A DNA stretch of 64,000 nt from Nocardiopsis ganjiahuensis DSM 45031 (GCF_000341085.1 NZ_ANBA01000016.1:83363-147362), one strand, 5' to 3'; shown: positions 54,154-61,871, counted from the stretch's first letter. Translations and numbers: made by a program. The notes: generated by a model not told the origin, from the sequence alone.

Positions 54154-55209
54154 GTGAGCAGACGTGAAGAGGGGCGCGCGCCGCGCCCGACCATCGTGGA
54201 CGTGGCGGCTGCCGCCGGGGTGTCCAAGTCCCTGGTGTCGCTGGCCCTGCGCGGCGACCACGGGGTGAGCGCGGCGACCAGCGCACGCATCCTCGACGCC
54301 GCCGAGCGGCTCGGCTACCGGTCCAACACCCTGGCGCGCGGGCTGGTGCAGGGGCGCACCATGCTCCTGGGCGTGCTCCTGACCGACCTGGCCAACCCCT
54401 ACCACACCGAGGTCGTCTCCGGGGTGGAGGAGGCCGCGGAGGAGCGCGGGTTCACGGTGCTGTTGGCGCACGGGCGGCGCGACCGGGCCCGGCTGGCCCG
54501 GCAGCTGGACGCGCTGCTCCAGCTCAACGTGGACGGTGTGGTGGTGGTCAGCTCCTGGCCGGAGCCGCAGGTGTTGGCGGCCGCGGCACGGCGCGTCCCC
54601 GTGGTGATGGTGGGCCGACCCGAAACCCCGGCCCCGGGGGTGGACACCGTCGCCAACGACGACCGGGCCGGCGCCGAGGCGGCGGTACGGCATCTGGCGG
54701 AACTGGGCCACGAGCGGATCGCGCACCTGGCGGGGAGCGGCCGTCCGGCCTCACGGGCCCGCGAGGCCGGTTACCGGGAGACGATGCGGAATCTGGGATT
54801 GGCCGCCCACACCACCGTCCGCGGGGTCGGAGGCGGCTCCGACCACGGAACGGACTCCGGCACCGGAGGGGCCGGATCCCGGGAGCGGGCCGCGGCCGAG
54901 CTGCTCGCCACCGGGCCCACCGCCGTGTTCGCCACCAACGACCTCGCCGCCCTGGCCGTGCTCGACCGCGCCCACGAGGCCGGTCGGCCCGCCCCGGGAG
55001 GGGTTTCGGTGGTGGGCTACGACAACACGTCGCTGGCCGAGACCGTCCGGCCCCGGCTGACCAGCGTGGACCAGCCGCGCCTGGTGATGGGGCGGCTGGC
55101 CACCGGGCTGCTGCTGGAGCGGCTGGGGGGCCGGGTCGAGGACCGCCACGAGGTCCTCACCCCGGACCTGGTCGTCCGTGCTTCCACCGCCCCGCCCCGA
55201 CCACGATGA
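54154..55209 (+). CDS. LacI-family transcriptional regulator
   Basis: A 351-residue regulator: helix-turn-helix TIVDVAAAAGVSKSLVSLALRG (about 11-32) with the hinge that binds the minor groove, then a periplasmic-binding-protein-like sensor domain (60-345) with LGVLLTDLANPYHTEVVSGVEEAA, VPVVMVGRP and the effector end GGVSVVGYDNTSLAETVRPRLTSVDQP. It should repress the divergent HAD-ECF operon through the palindrome at 54081-54104 and be released by a sugar-like or nucleoside-like ligand. A Gly/Ser insert lies near residue 235. The GTG start has CACAAT with a 6-base gap upstream (leaderless type). Confidence 0.93.
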   Translation: MSRREEGRAPRPTIVDVAAAAGVSKSLVSLALRGDHGVSAATSARILDAAERLGYRSNTLARGLVQGRTMLLGVLLTDLANPYHTEVVSGVEEAAEERGFTVLLAHGRRDRARLARQLDALLQLNVDGVVVVSSWPEPQVLAAAARRVPVVMVGRPETPAPGVDTVANDDRAGAEAAVRHLAELGHERIAHLAGSGRPASRAREAGYRETMRNLGLAAHTTVRGVGGGSDHGTDSGTGGAGSRERAAAELLATGPTAVFATNDLAALAVLDRAHEAGRPAPGGVSVVGYDNTSLAETVRPRLTSVDQPRLVMGRLATGLLLERLGGRVEDRHEVLTPDLVVRASTAPPRPR

Positions 55210-55399
55210 TCTTGCTCGTACGGCGCCGGAGACGGCGATGAGCGAGACCGGGGAGCGCGCGGGCAGGCTGTTCACCACACCTTCAGTCGGGGTCCCCCGG
55301 GGTTGGACACACCTGTTTCCGGGGTACCGGAAGGTGGCTTGACCCTCGGCCCAGAAAAGAAACAGCCCGAAGTCCCCCGAACGAGAGGCCTCCCCCGGC

Positions 55400-56953
55400 A
55401 TGCGTGTCCGTTTCCTGATCCCGACGGTGCTCACCGCACTCCTCCTCGCCCTGGGCGCGTTCCCCGTGTCCGCGGCCCCACAGGGCACCCTCTCCCTGGC
55501 CGACGGTGAGGAGTTCACCTTCGCCTACTCCACCCCCGACCCGGATCCCGCCAACTGGATCGGCCTGTACCGCGCCTCGGGCGGCGGCCCCGTGGACGAG
55601 GAGTACGTCGCCCCGTCCCTGGTCTGGGAGTACGCGCCGGAGGCGGAGGGGACCGTGCGGCTGTCGGCCGACTCCCTGGAGCCCGGTTCCTACACCGCCT
55701 TCTACCTGGCGCGCGACGGTTACGAGTGGCTGTCCGAACCGGTCGAGGTGGAGCTCGCCGCCGAGGGCCCGGTCTCCTTCCCCGTGGAGGAGGTCACCCT
55801 GCACAACGCCCGCCAGGGACAGCCCTACGAGGCGAGCCTGGGCGGTCTGGTCTCGGGCGGCGACTCGGAGACGGAGTTCGGCAAGGTCAGCGGGGACGAC
55901 TGGGTCCAGGTGTCGCCGGAGGGCACCCTCTCGGGCACCCCGCGGACCTCGGCCGAACGGCAGACCCCGCCGGGGGTGTCCCGTCCCGACCGCGCCTCGG
56001 CCCGGGTGACCGTGGAGGCGACCGGTTCGGACGGTTCCACGGCGCGCCTGGCCGTGACCGTCCCCGTGCGCCGCCACAACCAGCCGCTCGTCGACGAACT
56101 GGGGGTCATGAGCCTCAACACCTGGCACGGCGGCACCCAGATCACCGGCTACCACGAGAAGCAGGTGCGGTTCCTGCTGGAGAGCGGCGCCGACGTGGTC
56201 GGGCTCCAGGAGACGCAGGGCACGCACGCCACCCGGCTGGCCGAGGCCCTGGGCTGGTACCACTGGCAGGGTTCGGGCAGCCTCGGTGTGATCAGCCGGT
56301 ACCCGATCGCGCAGGAGTACGGCGAGGTCAACGCCTCCGGCGGGGTGCGGATCGAGCTCGACGGCGAGGAGTCCCAGGTCAACCTGTGGAACGTGCACCT
56401 GGGGTACACCCCGTACGGTCCCTACGACTTCTGCTTCGACGGGATGGACGCGGAGCGGGTCCTGGAGCGCGAGGCCGAGTCGGGCCGCACACCGCAGATC
56501 ACCGACACCCTCGCCGCGATGTCCGACCAGGTCGACGCGGCCGACGAGGTCCCCGTACTGCTCGTGGGTGACTTCAACGCGCCCTCGCACCTGGACTGGA
56601 CCGAGGAGCTGCGCGAAAAGAACTGCGGATACGCCGACGTGCCCTGGCCGACCTCGGTGCTGCCGACCGAAGCGGGGCTGACGGACTCCTACCGTGCGGC
56701 CCACCCGGATCCGGCGGCCGCCCCGGGGAACACCTGGTCTCCGCTGTACCCGTTCCACGAGGGGTCGACCGGCCGCGAGGAGCCCCAGGACCGGATCGAC
56801 TTCGTCTACCACGCCGGCGACCTCACGGTGCTGGAGTCGCACGACCTGGTCGTCGGAGACCCCGCCCCCGTCCCGGGGCACGCGGACAACGAGTGGACCA
56901 CCGACCACGCGGCGGTGCTCACCTTCTACGCCCTCCCCTCCTCGACGTCGTAG
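55400..56953 (+). CDS. Secreted endonuclease/exonuclease/phosphatase-family protein
   Basis: A 517-residue exported protein: signal peptide 1-26 (cleavage around VSAAP), a beta-rich domain (27-115), a putative Ig-like domain with the LSGTPRTSA motif (120-230), and a C-terminal EEP domain (235-517). Catalytic residues are in place: Asn of LNTWHGG, Glu of GLQET, Asp and Asn of GDFNAPS, and the final Asp-His of TTDHAA. Such enzymes cleave phosphodiesters in nucleic acids, lipids or inositol phosphates. It has no anchor, so it is released. It ends at a strong hairpin and stands alone. Confidence 0.88.
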   Translation: MRVRFLIPTVLTALLLALGAFPVSAAPQGTLSLADGEEFTFAYSTPDPDPANWIGLYRASGGGPVDEEYVAPSLVWEYAPEAEGTVRLSADSLEPGSYTAFYLARDGYEWLSEPVEVELAAEGPVSFPVEEVTLHNARQGQPYEASLGGLVSGGDSETEFGKVSGDDWVQVSPEGTLSGTPRTSAERQTPPGVSRPDRASARVTVEATGSDGSTARLAVTVPVRRHNQPLVDELGVMSLNTWHGGTQITGYHEKQVRFLLESGADVVGLQETQGTHATRLAEALGWYHWQGSGSLGVISRYPIAQEYGEVNASGGVRIELDGEESQVNLWNVHLGYTPYGPYDFCFDGMDAERVLEREAESGRTPQITDTLAAMSDQVDAADEVPVLLVGDFNAPSHLDWTEELREKNCGYADVPWPTSVLPTEAGLTDSYRAAHPDPAAAPGNTWSPLYPFHEGSTGREEPQDRIDFVYHAGDLTVLESHDLVVGDPAPVPGHADNEWTTDHAAVLTFYALPSSTS

Positions 56954-56962
56954 CGGCCCGCT

Positions 56963-56998
56963 GCCGGATCCTCTCCGAACGGCCGGAGAGGGTCCGGC
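56963..56998 (+). terminator. Terminator hairpin after the EEP gene
   Basis: Bases 56963-56977 pair with 56984-56998 over 15 bp (one T-G pair) across a 6-base loop, ten bases after the stop. Confidence 0.8.
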
Positions 56999-57076
56999 AC
57001 CCTCTCGTATCCTGGTCCCCCAGGCCCTGGTCGCCCAGGTGCCGAGGGGGTTCACCCGCAGGAGAGGAAGACCGCT

Positions 57077-57319
57077 GTGGCCCACGACGACCGCCCTCCG
57101 AACCCGCACGTCGCCGCTCTGCGGCGGTGGGAGGAGCACGGTGCGCTGTGGGAGGTGGTGGCGCGCACCGCCACCGCGGTGACGGTGTCGATGCGCACCT
57201 GCGACGGCGGCACGGAGGTGGACCGGTTGACCTCGGACGACCCCGAGCTCGTGGCCTTCGTCAACGAGCGGGAGCGCGCCGAAGGTTCGTTCAGTCCTGG
57301 CCCTCCGCGATCGACCTGA
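57077..57319 (+). CDS. Small hypothetical protein, 80 residues
   Basis: A small soluble protein with the core RRWEEHGALWEVVARTATAVTVSMRTCDGGTEVDRLTSDDPELVAFV, the typical sequence of a widespread family of short actinobacterial proteins of unknown function, usually located alone. The GTG start has AGGAGAGGAAG upstream. Its last 29 bases overlap, tail to tail, with the end of the ArsR gene on the other strand. Confidence 0.72.
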   Translation: MAHDDRPPNPHVAALRRWEEHGALWEVVARTATAVTVSMRTCDGGTEVDRLTSDDPELVAFVNERERAEGSFSPGPPRST

Positions 57320-57611
57320 TCCCCTCCAGCCGGCGGTCCCAGGCGGCGGCGATACCGCGCAGGTCCTGTCCGACCTCGTCGAGGCGGACGCCGTCCACTT
57401 CGTGAACCACCGCCCGGCCGCTGCGCCGTGTGCGCACCAGCCCGACCGTGCGCAGGATCTCGAGGTGCTTCACGATCGCCTGCCGGGAGACGGGCAGTTC
57501 CCGGGCCAGCTCCGAGGCGGAGGCGGGCTCCCTCCCGAGCCGGACCAGGATGCTCCACCGGGTGTCGTCGCCGAGCGCCGCGAAGACCGGGGGCAATGCG
57601 GTGTTCACCAT
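57291..57611 (-). CDS. ArsR-family regulator, start separated from its upstream context by the IscB element
   Basis: A 106-residue winged-helix protein (VFAALGDDTRWSILVRLGREPASASELARELPVSRQAIVKHLEILRTVGLV). It lacks metal-binding cysteines and resembles ArsR regulators coupled to SRPBCC genes. Its frame is intact, but bases immediately upstream of the ATG (57611) belong to the end of the IscB element, and no Shine-Dalgarno is visible there (CGCCCAAAAAAC). The likely native ribosome binding site, GAGGAGATGAGGTGG, now sits on the far side of the element at 59290-59304. Expression may therefore be reduced, or depend on readthrough. Its operator pair is likely the one at 60193-60243. Confidence 0.85.
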   Translation of the reverse strand: MVNTALPPVFAALGDDTRWSILVRLGREPASASELARELPVSRQAIVKHLEILRTVGLVRTRRSGRAVVHEVDGVRLDEVGQDLRGIAAAWDRRLEGIRSIAEGQD

Positions 57612-57629
57612 GTTTTTTGGGCGTGGAAG

Positions 57630-57650
57630 CCCGGCCCCTTCAGGGCCGGG
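57630..57650. repeat. Right-end hairpin of the IscB element (3' side of iscB)
   Basis: CCCGGCCC (57630-57637) pairs with GGGCCGGG (57643-57650) across the loop CTTCA. The stop codon of iscB (57640-57642) lies in the loop, so the last codons of the gene and the element end share the same bases. Confidence 0.75.
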
Positions 57651-59193
57651 AGGAAACGCCCTCCTCCTTCCGGAAGGTGTAGGCGTAGCCGTCTGCGCGT
57701 TGGAGCAGACGAATGTGTTTGTGGTTGATCCCGGCCTGACGTCCATGACCGGTGGTGATGTCGAAGCTCCCCCTGGCCCGCACAAGGACACGCCCGGTAT
57801 GGGTGCCCGCACGTTTCCCAGAAGGAACGACGGCGCGGACCAGGTCTCCGGTGGCGAAGGAGAAGTACTGCTTGCGGCGGGCCGCACGCAGCCGCGGGAA
57901 CCCGTACCGGTCCGGTGTGGTGCGTGCGTACCGGCCCCGGCCCGCGCACCCGGCGACCAGCACCCGGGCCACAGTCTGGGTGATGGCCTCGACCTTGCCC
58001 ACAGCCAGGGCGTCCAGGGTGTGAGTCTTGGGCAGCTGGTTGCGGTCGCGGTTGAACTTGGTGCGCCCACCCGAGCCCACACGGGTGGGCAGGCGCTGGT
58101 CCAACGCCTGCCAGAGCGCCCACCGGGTGGACTGCGCAGCGGCCGCATCACGCAGCGGGGCTTTGGCCTGGGCCAAGATTCGCGCGGCGGCCTTGGGAGC
58201 GAACTCCTCCACAGACCGGTCTGCTTTGGTCTGGTTGCAGGGCACGCACGCCAGCACCAGGTTGGACACCCGATCCGACCCGGTCCGCGAGCGGGGATAC
58301 ACATGGTCGAGGTTCAACGGCACGTTTGTGATGCCGCAGTACACACAGGCCCGGTTGAACTTGGCCAGCAGGTACTCACGCACCTCGTACCCGGCCAGGG
58401 TGCCCTGTTGGTACTGCGCGCCCTCCAAGGGTTTCCCAGCGGAGAGGGCGTGGGTGTCGAAGGCGAGGCGCTCCACATGCACGGCACGGACCGGCACCCA
58501 CCGACACAGCCGCTCCACCCAGCCAAGAGTGGTCTCCACCCGGTGCCGCAGTGAGGGGGCCAACCACCCCCGGGGGCGGGCGCGGTTGGAGAACCGCGGG
58601 GACCGGTGGCGCAGGTTCGCGCTGCGGCGCCGCCGCCGGTAACCCGCGCGCTGGCCGAGTTTCTTCTTGATCTGCGCGCCCCGGTGGTCCAACTGCAGGG
58701 CGTACCGGCCCCGGCGCTCCCCCGCCCGGTGGGTGAACAGGGCGATGCCGGTGTGCTTGGAGCCCGGATCGATCCCGATCTCGACCCCGTCGATCTCGGA
58801 TTCTGCGGCGGTGCGGTCGGTGAGGCGGATCGTGAAGGGGGTGTGCCGGGCCACCACGGCACGTTTCTTGGTCAACAGCTTGCGGGCCCGAGCCGGCGGG
58901 CACGGCTGGAGGGGGATGTGGTTCTTGTCCAGGACGAATACGTATGGATCGGTCTGTCTGGTGTGGGCCTCACGGCCCTGCTTCCCAACAGGGTTGGGAG
59001 TGACGCCGGAACCGCTAGGTGAAGCGGGTCTGGTCTCCCCTCGCACATGGTCCGCGCCGGGTACCGCCTGGCGGCGGTGTCGGAGTCCCGATTCGTGCCC
59101 GATCCGGGGCGTGTCTGCTGACTCCGATTCCAGGGCCTGGCGCTGAGGAAGCACGCCAGGGTGGGTCTTTGGTCCTACGCGGAACGTAGCCAT
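57640..59193 (-). CDS. iscB: IscB, OMEGA RNA-guided HNH/RuvC nuclease
   Basis: IscB proteins are RNA-guided DNA nucleases and the ancestors of Cas9. From the ATG at 59193 the protein has 517 residues; homology starts near residue 84 (VFVLDKNHIPLQPC, the PLMP domain). RuvC-I is EIGIDPGSKHTGIAL (Asp142), then an Arg-rich bridge helix (186-216), RuvC-II HVERLAFD (Glu241), an HNH domain with zinc knuckles CVYC/CVPC (283-319) and catalytic Asp296-His297 and Asn311, and RuvC-III KTHTLDAL (His391, Asp394). The C-terminal DNA-recognition part ends RADGYAY. All catalytic residues are intact. The 83-residue N-terminal extension is in frame behind a near-perfect Shine-Dalgarno (AAGGAGGTGA) but overlaps the candidate omegaRNA region; a shorter protein is possible. 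Confidence 0.92.
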   Translation of the reverse strand: MATFRVGPKTHPGVLPQRQALESESADTPRIGHESGLRHRRQAVPGADHVRGETRPASPSGSGVTPNPVGKQGREAHTRQTDPYVFVLDKNHIPLQPCPPARARKLLTKKRAVVARHTPFTIRLTDRTAAESEIDGVEIGIDPGSKHTGIALFTHRAGERRGRYALQLDHRGAQIKKKLGQRAGYRRRRRSANLRHRSPRFSNRARPRGWLAPSLRHRVETTLGWVERLCRWVPVRAVHVERLAFDTHALSAGKPLEGAQYQQGTLAGYEVREYLLAKFNRACVYCGITNVPLNLDHVYPRSRTGSDRVSNLVLACVPCNQTKADRSVEEFAPKAAARILAQAKAPLRDAAAAQSTRWALWQALDQRLPTRVGSGGRTKFNRDRNQLPKTHTLDALAVGKVEAITQTVARVLVAGCAGRGRYARTTPDRYGFPRLRAARRKQYFSFATGDLVRAVVPSGKRAGTHTGRVLVRARGSFDITTGHGRQAGINHKHIRLLQRADGYAYTFRKEEGVSSRP

Positions 59194-59262
59194 CAAGGTC
59201 ACCTCCTTCGAAGGTGATGGCTGGTGCTGGTAAAGGCGGCCCTCAGCCATGTGCGCTGAAAG
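58941..59262 (-). ncRNA. Candidate omegaRNA (guide RNA scaffold) of the IscB element
   Basis: In characterised IscB systems the guide RNA is encoded directly upstream of iscB, with its guide at the 5' end reading into DNA that flanks the element. Here about 320 bases lie between the left-end hairpin and the start of IscB homology. They contain small stems, for example CCCAAC-CCT-GTTGGG and ACCGCC-GCCA-GGCGGT. The minus-strand flank just outside (59285-59305) would be the guide. Ends and fold are inferred, not seen. Confidence 0.5.
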
Positions 59263-59282
59263 CCCGGGCCTTCAGGCCCGGG
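59263..59282. repeat. Left-end hairpin of the IscB element (5' side of iscB)
   Basis: CCCGGGCC (59263-59270) pairs with GGCCCGGG (59275-59282) across the loop TTCA. Same design and orientation as the hairpin at 57630-57650. Confidence 0.75.
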
Positions 59283-59296
59283 ATCCCTTTACCACC

Positions 59297-60172
59297 TCAT
59301 CTCCTCTGGGTCTCGGCCAGCTGGTCGACGAGGGTGGCGAGGCCGCCGCCCCAGCCCTCGTCCTCCGCGGCGGCGTTGTCCGCCGCCGCACCGAAGTGTT
59401 CGGCCAGGACGTCGAACCCGACCTGGGTGACCGTGAGCAGGGCCCCGGTCCCGGACGCCTTGACCTCGAAGGTCACCAGGGTGCTGTCACCCTCCCCGGG
59501 GTCGGTGTCGGGTTCCATGGCGATCCGGTAGGCGAACCGCCGGGGCGCCTCCACTTCCACGACCCTGCCCCGGAACGAGCCGTGCTCGGCCCACCGCAGT
59601 TCCATGGGCGCTCCCTCTCGGGCCTCGAAGTCGGCCCCGTCGAAGGCGTACCAGGCGGCGAAGTGCTTCGGTGTGGTCAGGACCTCCCAGAGCCGTTCCG
59701 GAGCGGCGTCGACGTGCACGGTGCGCTCGACCGTCAGCGGGTCGAGGAGGCTGCGCGCAGCGGCGAGTTCGATCTCCCAGCCCTCGGTGTTGTCCGCCAC
59801 CTGGCGACGGCGCTCCTCCTCGGTGATGCTGAGCCCCGCGAACCCGCTCTCCGCCACCCTGAGCGTCACCCCGCCGGACCGTTCGTCGATCCAGAACTCG
59901 ACCAGGGTGGAGCGTTCGTCCATGTACTGGTCCCTCTCGCCGCCGATCCAGCGGAACGCGGCGTAGCGCGGGGGGTCGAGCTTCTCGGTTCGGATCCGGA
60001 ACGCGCCGTGGGTGGGGTCGTGCACGAGGTGCACGCCCTCATCCACCTCCTCGATCCGGTGGTCGACCACGCGTCCGTCGTTGACGAACCATCCCGGCCG
60101 CGACACCAGGCCCCAGACCCGGTCCGCCGTGGCGTCGATGTCCAGCTGTCGTTCGATCCGGTCCTCGACCAT
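59297..60172 (-). CDS. Protein with two SRPBCC/AHSA1 domains
   Basis: A 291-residue protein with two START-like AHSA1 folds: residues 1-140 (ERQLDIDATADRVWGLVSRPGWF... LVEFWIDE) and 150-291 (VERTVHVDAAPERLWEVLTTPKHFAAWYAF... ALLTVTQVGFDVLAEHFG). Each can bind a hydrophobic ligand. The ATG at 60172 follows AGGGAGACGG. It was probably cotranscribed with the ArsR gene now on the other side of the IscB element; only about 15 bases separate its stop from the element's hairpin. Two palindromic operators lie just upstream of it. Confidence 0.87.
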   Translation of the reverse strand: MVEDRIERQLDIDATADRVWGLVSRPGWFVNDGRVVDHRIEEVDEGVHLVHDPTHGAFRIRTEKLDPPRYAAFRWIGGERDQYMDERSTLVEFWIDERSGGVTLRVAESGFAGLSITEEERRRQVADNTEGWEIELAAARSLLDPLTVERTVHVDAAPERLWEVLTTPKHFAAWYAFDGADFEAREGAPMELRWAEHGSFRGRVVEVEAPRRFAYRIAMEPDTDPGEGDSTLVTFEVKASGTGALLTVTQVGFDVLAEHFGAAADNAAAEDEGWGGGLATLVDQLAETQRR

Positions 60173-60192
60173 GACCGTCTCCCTTCCTTGAT

Positions 60193-60243
60193 TGCAACCC
60201 CATGGTTGCACTTCTCCGATCTTGCTGCAACCCATGGGTTGCA
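60193..60243. promoter_or_regulatory. Two ArsR-type operators upstream of the SRPBCC gene
   Basis: TGCAACC-CCAT-GGTTGCA (60193-60210) and the perfect palindrome TGCAACCCATGGGTTGCA (60226-60243) are 33 bases apart centre to centre, about three helical turns. They lie 21-70 bases before the SRPBCC start. The regulator encoded at 57291-57611 is the natural candidate. Confidence 0.75.
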
Positions 60244-60356
60244 CAGAAATCGGAAAATCACCCCGGACAGTCACGGGTCACGCACACCTTGCGAAAAGCA
60301 GTCCGATCGACCTAGGATCAGGCCATCCGGACCGAACCCGACAGGAAGCGCCAGCT

Positions 60357-60944
60357 GTGACACTCCTGCTGTGGTCGGGTGCCGCCGGCGCCTGGCTGTT
60401 CATCGTCGTCTTCCTGGCGGACGGGCTCACCCGGCCGGGCTACCACCCGGCCCGGCAGCCGGTCAGTGCCCTGGCCCTCGGCTCACGCGGATGGGTGCAG
60501 ACCACCAACTTCGTCGTGTGCGGCCTGCTGGTCACGGCGGGGGCGTTCGCCCTCCCCCACCCCTTCCTGGCCGTCGCGGTGGGAGCACTCGGCCTCGCGC
60601 TGGTGGCCTCGGGCGTGTTCCGCATGGATCCGATGCGCGGCTATCCGCCCGGCACACCCGACGGGACCCCGCAGGACCAGTCCCGAGCGCACCGGCTCCA
60701 CGACCGGGCGGGCGCGGTGGTCTTCCTGCTGTTGCCCCTCACCCCTCTGATCGCGGTGTTCGCGCTCGACGACCCGCTCTGGAGGTGGGGGTCGGGGATC
60801 GTCGCCGCGGCGGCCGCGGTGGCCAGCGGCTCCTTCGGCGCCCTCTGGGAGAAGGACTCCCCCTACGCGGGGCTGGTCCAACGCGTGACGATCATCCTCG
60901 GCCTGGCCTGGCTCGGCGCACTGTTCGCCCTCGGAACCGTCTGA
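60357..60944 (+). CDS. DUF998-family membrane protein
   Basis: A 195-residue integral membrane protein with about six hydrophobic segments. The loop after segment 1, LADGLTRPGYHPARQPVSALALGSRGWVQTTNF, and the second conserved loop, RMDPMRGYPPGTP, are characteristic of the DUF998 family. Members are of unknown function. The GTG at 60357 follows ACAGGAAG at 8 bases. It is divergent from the SRPBCC gene and shares its operator-containing upstream region (about 115 bases away). Confidence 0.8.
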   Translation: MTLLLWSGAAGAWLFIVVFLADGLTRPGYHPARQPVSALALGSRGWVQTTNFVVCGLLVTAGAFALPHPFLAVAVGALGLALVASGVFRMDPMRGYPPGTPDGTPQDQSRAHRLHDRAGAVVFLLLPLTPLIAVFALDDPLWRWGSGIVAAAAAVASGSFGALWEKDSPYAGLVQRVTIILGLAWLGALFALGTV

Positions 60945-60975
60945 GCCCTCGCCGCCGCGCCCCGGAGGGCCGGCG

Positions 60976-61839
60976 CTACCGGAAGTCGGCCGCGTGGTCG
61001 CACGCCCACTCACGGAACGTGCGCGCGGGCCGCCCGGTGACCTCCTCCGACGTGGGCACGGGGCCCGGGGCCACCGCATCGACCCCTTCGAGCTCCTCTG
61101 GGTCCGCCTCGCCCCCGGAGTAGTCCTCGAACCCCAGGAGGAAGTCGGCGTTCTCCGCCGCGAACCCCCCTTGAGCGAGGTAGTGCTCCCTGGCGATCCG
61201 GGGTTCGACGACGTCGACGCGCACCGGTTCACCGATCGCCTCGGCGATCGCGGCGACCTGCTCCCGCCGGCTGACGAGCTCGGGCCCGTTGAGGGTGTAG
61301 GCCCTGCCCGTGTGCCCCTCGCCGAGCAGGGCCTCGGTCGCGACGTCGGCGATGTCCCGTTCGTGGACCGGATACCAGGCGGCCTCCGGTTCGGGTTCCC
61401 GGACCACCCGTTCCGCTCTGATCGAGGGACCCCACAGCCAGAGCTTGTTCAGCGCGAACTCCCCCGGGCGCACGTGGGTCCACTCCGTCCCGGAGGCCTC
61501 CACCGCCTGTTCGACCGGGAGGTGGAAATCGGTGTCGAACCCGTTGGTGACGGCACCCGACGAGAGCGTCACGATCCTGGAGACACCGGCCGCCCGCGCC
61601 CTTTCGACCACGCTTTCCGCCGTTTCAGGAACGGGGAACAGAAACACCCGGTCGACCCCTTTCAGCGCGTCTCCGAGGGTTTTCGGCGACCCGAGGTCAC
61701 CGACCACCCCCTCGACCCCTTCCGGCAGGTCGTCCCGTCCGCGCCGGGAGAGCGCCCGCACCTCGGCCCCCGACCCGACCAACCCTCGCAGCACCAGTCG
61801 GCCGACGTTCCCGCTCGACCCGGTCACCAGAATCCGCAC
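60976..61839 (-). CDS. NmrA-like NAD(P)-binding protein
   Basis: A 287-residue atypical short-chain dehydrogenase: the dinucleotide loop VTGSSGNVGRLVL at the N-terminus, then GVEGVVGDLGSPKTL, the strand VSRIVTLSSG and HVRPGEFALN. The usual Tyr-x3-Lys catalytic pair is not apparent, as in NmrA/HSCARG proteins, which sense NADP(H) or act as quinone-type reductases. The GTG at 61839 is the start (AGGGGGTG upstream). An inverted repeat TTCAA-N8-TTGAA lies in its promoter region. Confidence 0.85.
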   Translation of the reverse strand: MRILVTGSSGNVGRLVLRGLVGSGAEVRALSRRGRDDLPEGVEGVVGDLGSPKTLGDALKGVDRVFLFPVPETAESVVERARAAGVSRIVTLSSGAVTNGFDTDFHLPVEQAVEASGTEWTHVRPGEFALNKLWLWGPSIRAERVVREPEPEAAWYPVHERDIADVATEALLGEGHTGRAYTLNGPELVSRREQVAAIAEAIGEPVRVDVVEPRIAREHYLAQGGFAAENADFLLGFEDYSGGEADPEELEGVDAVAPGPVPTSEEVTGRPARTFREWACDHAADFR

Positions 61840-61871
61840 TCCGCACCCCCTGCACCCCGTGGTCCGATCCC

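Larger units (their letters stand above)
57615..59290 (-). mobile_element. IscB element (IS200/IS605-like ends, no transposase)
   Basis: About 1.67 kb lying between the SRPBCC and ArsR genes of a cassette. Both ends carry a GC-rich hairpin of the same design, AAGCCCGG...TTCA...CCGGGA (57630-57650 and 59263-59282), like the imperfect-palindrome ends of IS200/IS605-type elements. The only gene is iscB; no Y1 transposase or serine recombinase is present, so it would need help in trans to move. The exact ends cannot be fixed from one copy: the outermost bases may be the TTTAC near 59288-59292 and the T-tract at 57611-57618. Confidence 0.75.

Noticed and set aside
57640..59193. TnpB or a simple HNH homing endonuclease instead of IscB
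   Set aside because: TnpB lacks an HNH insert, and a simple HNH protein lacks the split RuvC motifs, bridge helix and PLMP region that are all present here.
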